In this document: piece after piece, positions 63,478-64,000 of the stretch
Layout of the letters: each line of letters opens with the position of its first letter
Position numbering within the stretch: position 1 is the first letter of the stretch
Assembly (NCBI RefSeq): GCF_022965755.1
Contig: NZ_CP095187.1
Span: 2,542,001-2,606,000, forward strand
Source: Pseudoxanthomonas sp. F37
Lineage (GTDB): Bacteria; Pseudomonadota; Gammaproteobacteria; Xanthomonadales; Xanthomonadaceae
Direction of reading: 5' to 3'
DNA: 64,000 nucleotides
Notes under the pieces: model-generated
What the model was told of the DNA's origin: nothing
The model's input: the letters and a program-made list of their open reading frames with translations, nothing else
Databases searched by the model: none
Made by a program: the position numbers and the translations under genes

Positions 63478-64000
63478 CTACATCCCCAGGTCCGCTGCTG
63501 TGTCTTCGAGCGCCTTCCACGTCTTGTCGAACAGCTCGTCCACCTGTTCGCGGCTGATGATCAGCGGCGGCGACAGCAGCATGGCATCCCAGGTCGCGCG
63601 CAGGATCAGCCCGTGTTTCAGCGCGTGGTCGCGGCAACGGGGACCGACCGTGCCGCGCTCGGGGAAGAACGCCCGCTTGCGCTTGTCGGGCACCAGTTCC
63701 AGCGCGCCCACCATGCCGGCGATGCGGGCCTGGCCCACCAGCCGGTGCTCGCCCAGTTCGGCCCAGCGCTGGGCCAGGTAGGGAGCGACCTCGGTCTTCG
63801 CGCGCTCGACGATCTTCTCCTCCTGCAGGATGCGGATGTTCTCCAGCGCGACCGCCGCACACACCGGGTGCCCGGAGTACGTGGCGCCGTGCGCCAGTTC
63901 GCCCCCCTGCTCCTTCAGCACCTTCGAGACGCGGTCGTTGAACATGGCCGCACCCAGCGGGATGTAGCCGGAGGTGATGCCCTTGGCCACCGGCATGACG
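63478..64000 (-). CDS. Class III aminotransferase, C-terminal part (SpuC-like putrescine aminotransferase; truncated by window end)
   Basis: Only the last 174 residues are present. PLP lysine in VAKGITSGYIPLGA, then HGATYSGHPVCAAVALENI and the C-terminal small domain RATWDAMLLSPPLIISREQVDEL. The pattern and the neighbouring potFFGHI genes suggest putrescine:pyruvate transaminase (SpuC), forming 4-aminobutyraldehyde. Ends 88 bp before the potF copy 1 start. Confidence 0.85.
   Translation of the reverse strand, partial: VMPVAKGITSGYIPLGAAMFNDRVSKVLKEQGGELAHGATYSGHPVCAAVALENIRILQEEKIVERAKTEVAPYLAQRWAELGEHRLVGQARIAGMVGALELVPDKRKRAFFPERGTVGPRCRDHALKHGLILRATWDAMLLSPPLIISREQVDELFDKTWKALEDTAADLGM

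Overview
The window comes from a high-GC gammaproteobacterium of the Xanthomonadaceae (Lysobacter, Luteimonas or Pseudoxanthomonas type). The reasons are gene order (tig-clpP-clpX-lon-hupB-tRNA-ppiD), phoBR-ppk-ppx, a small NAD-type isocitrate dehydrogenase, GTAG-type REP hairpins and a protein with an apparent XVIPCD tail, the mark of Xanthomonadales type IV secretion killing effectors. No species can be named from sequence alone.

Layout. 1-0.8 kb: the end of an MltD-like lytic transglycosylase. 0.9-9.8 kb (minus strand): the protein quality-control block tig, clpP, clpX, lon, hupB, tRNA-Val, tRNA-Asp, ppiD. 10.2-11.2 kb (minus): a tRNA operon Pro-Arg-His-Lys-Leu with a strong promoter; between tRNA-Lys and tRNA-Leu lies a 140-bp tandem repeat made of the tRNA-Lys 3' end plus its terminator. 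11.3-17.3 kb: a BI-1 membrane protein, an NhaC-type antiporter, a sodium:solute symporter, isocitrate dehydrogenase and a coupled glutaredoxin/AhpD-like pair. 17.5-25.3 kb (plus): a BepA-like periplasmic protease, then phoB (with a Pho box), phoR, ppk1 and ppx, a phosphate-sensing and polyphosphate locus. 25.4-32.2 kb: a GAF-EAL protein, an aldo/keto reductase, small proteins, a MerR regulator facing DUF2938/DUF2798 genes, and a glycosyltransferase/PAP2 pair.

32.3-42.9 kb is the accessory hot spot. The Cre system is split: creB-creC lie at 40.7-42.9 kb and creD at 34.7-36.1 kb, where creD leads a chain of four further genes linked by short gaps or ATGA overlaps. Between creC and creD, on the opposite strand, sits a module of two paralogous immunity-like genes, each with its own promoter, followed by an 823-residue protein. 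That protein has a PD-(D/E)XK nuclease-like core and an XVIPCD-like C-terminal region. I read it as a T4SS-delivered antibacterial DNase with tandem immunity genes. A CreB-box-like sequence still precedes creD.

42.9-57.8 kb: rlmJ (sharing a symmetric -10 element with creB), DUF808, a GNAT protein, DUF4242, mfd, an HD-GYP protein, a ClsC-like phospholipase D, a histidine-phosphatase lipoprotein, endonuclease V, two pirins, aqpZ and a semialdehyde dehydrogenase. 57.9-64 kb (minus): a putrescine uptake operon with an aminotransferase (cut by the window end), two tandem PotF-type binding lipoproteins, PotG, PotH and PotI. With the dehydrogenase beyond potI this suggests uptake and breakdown of putrescine to succinate.
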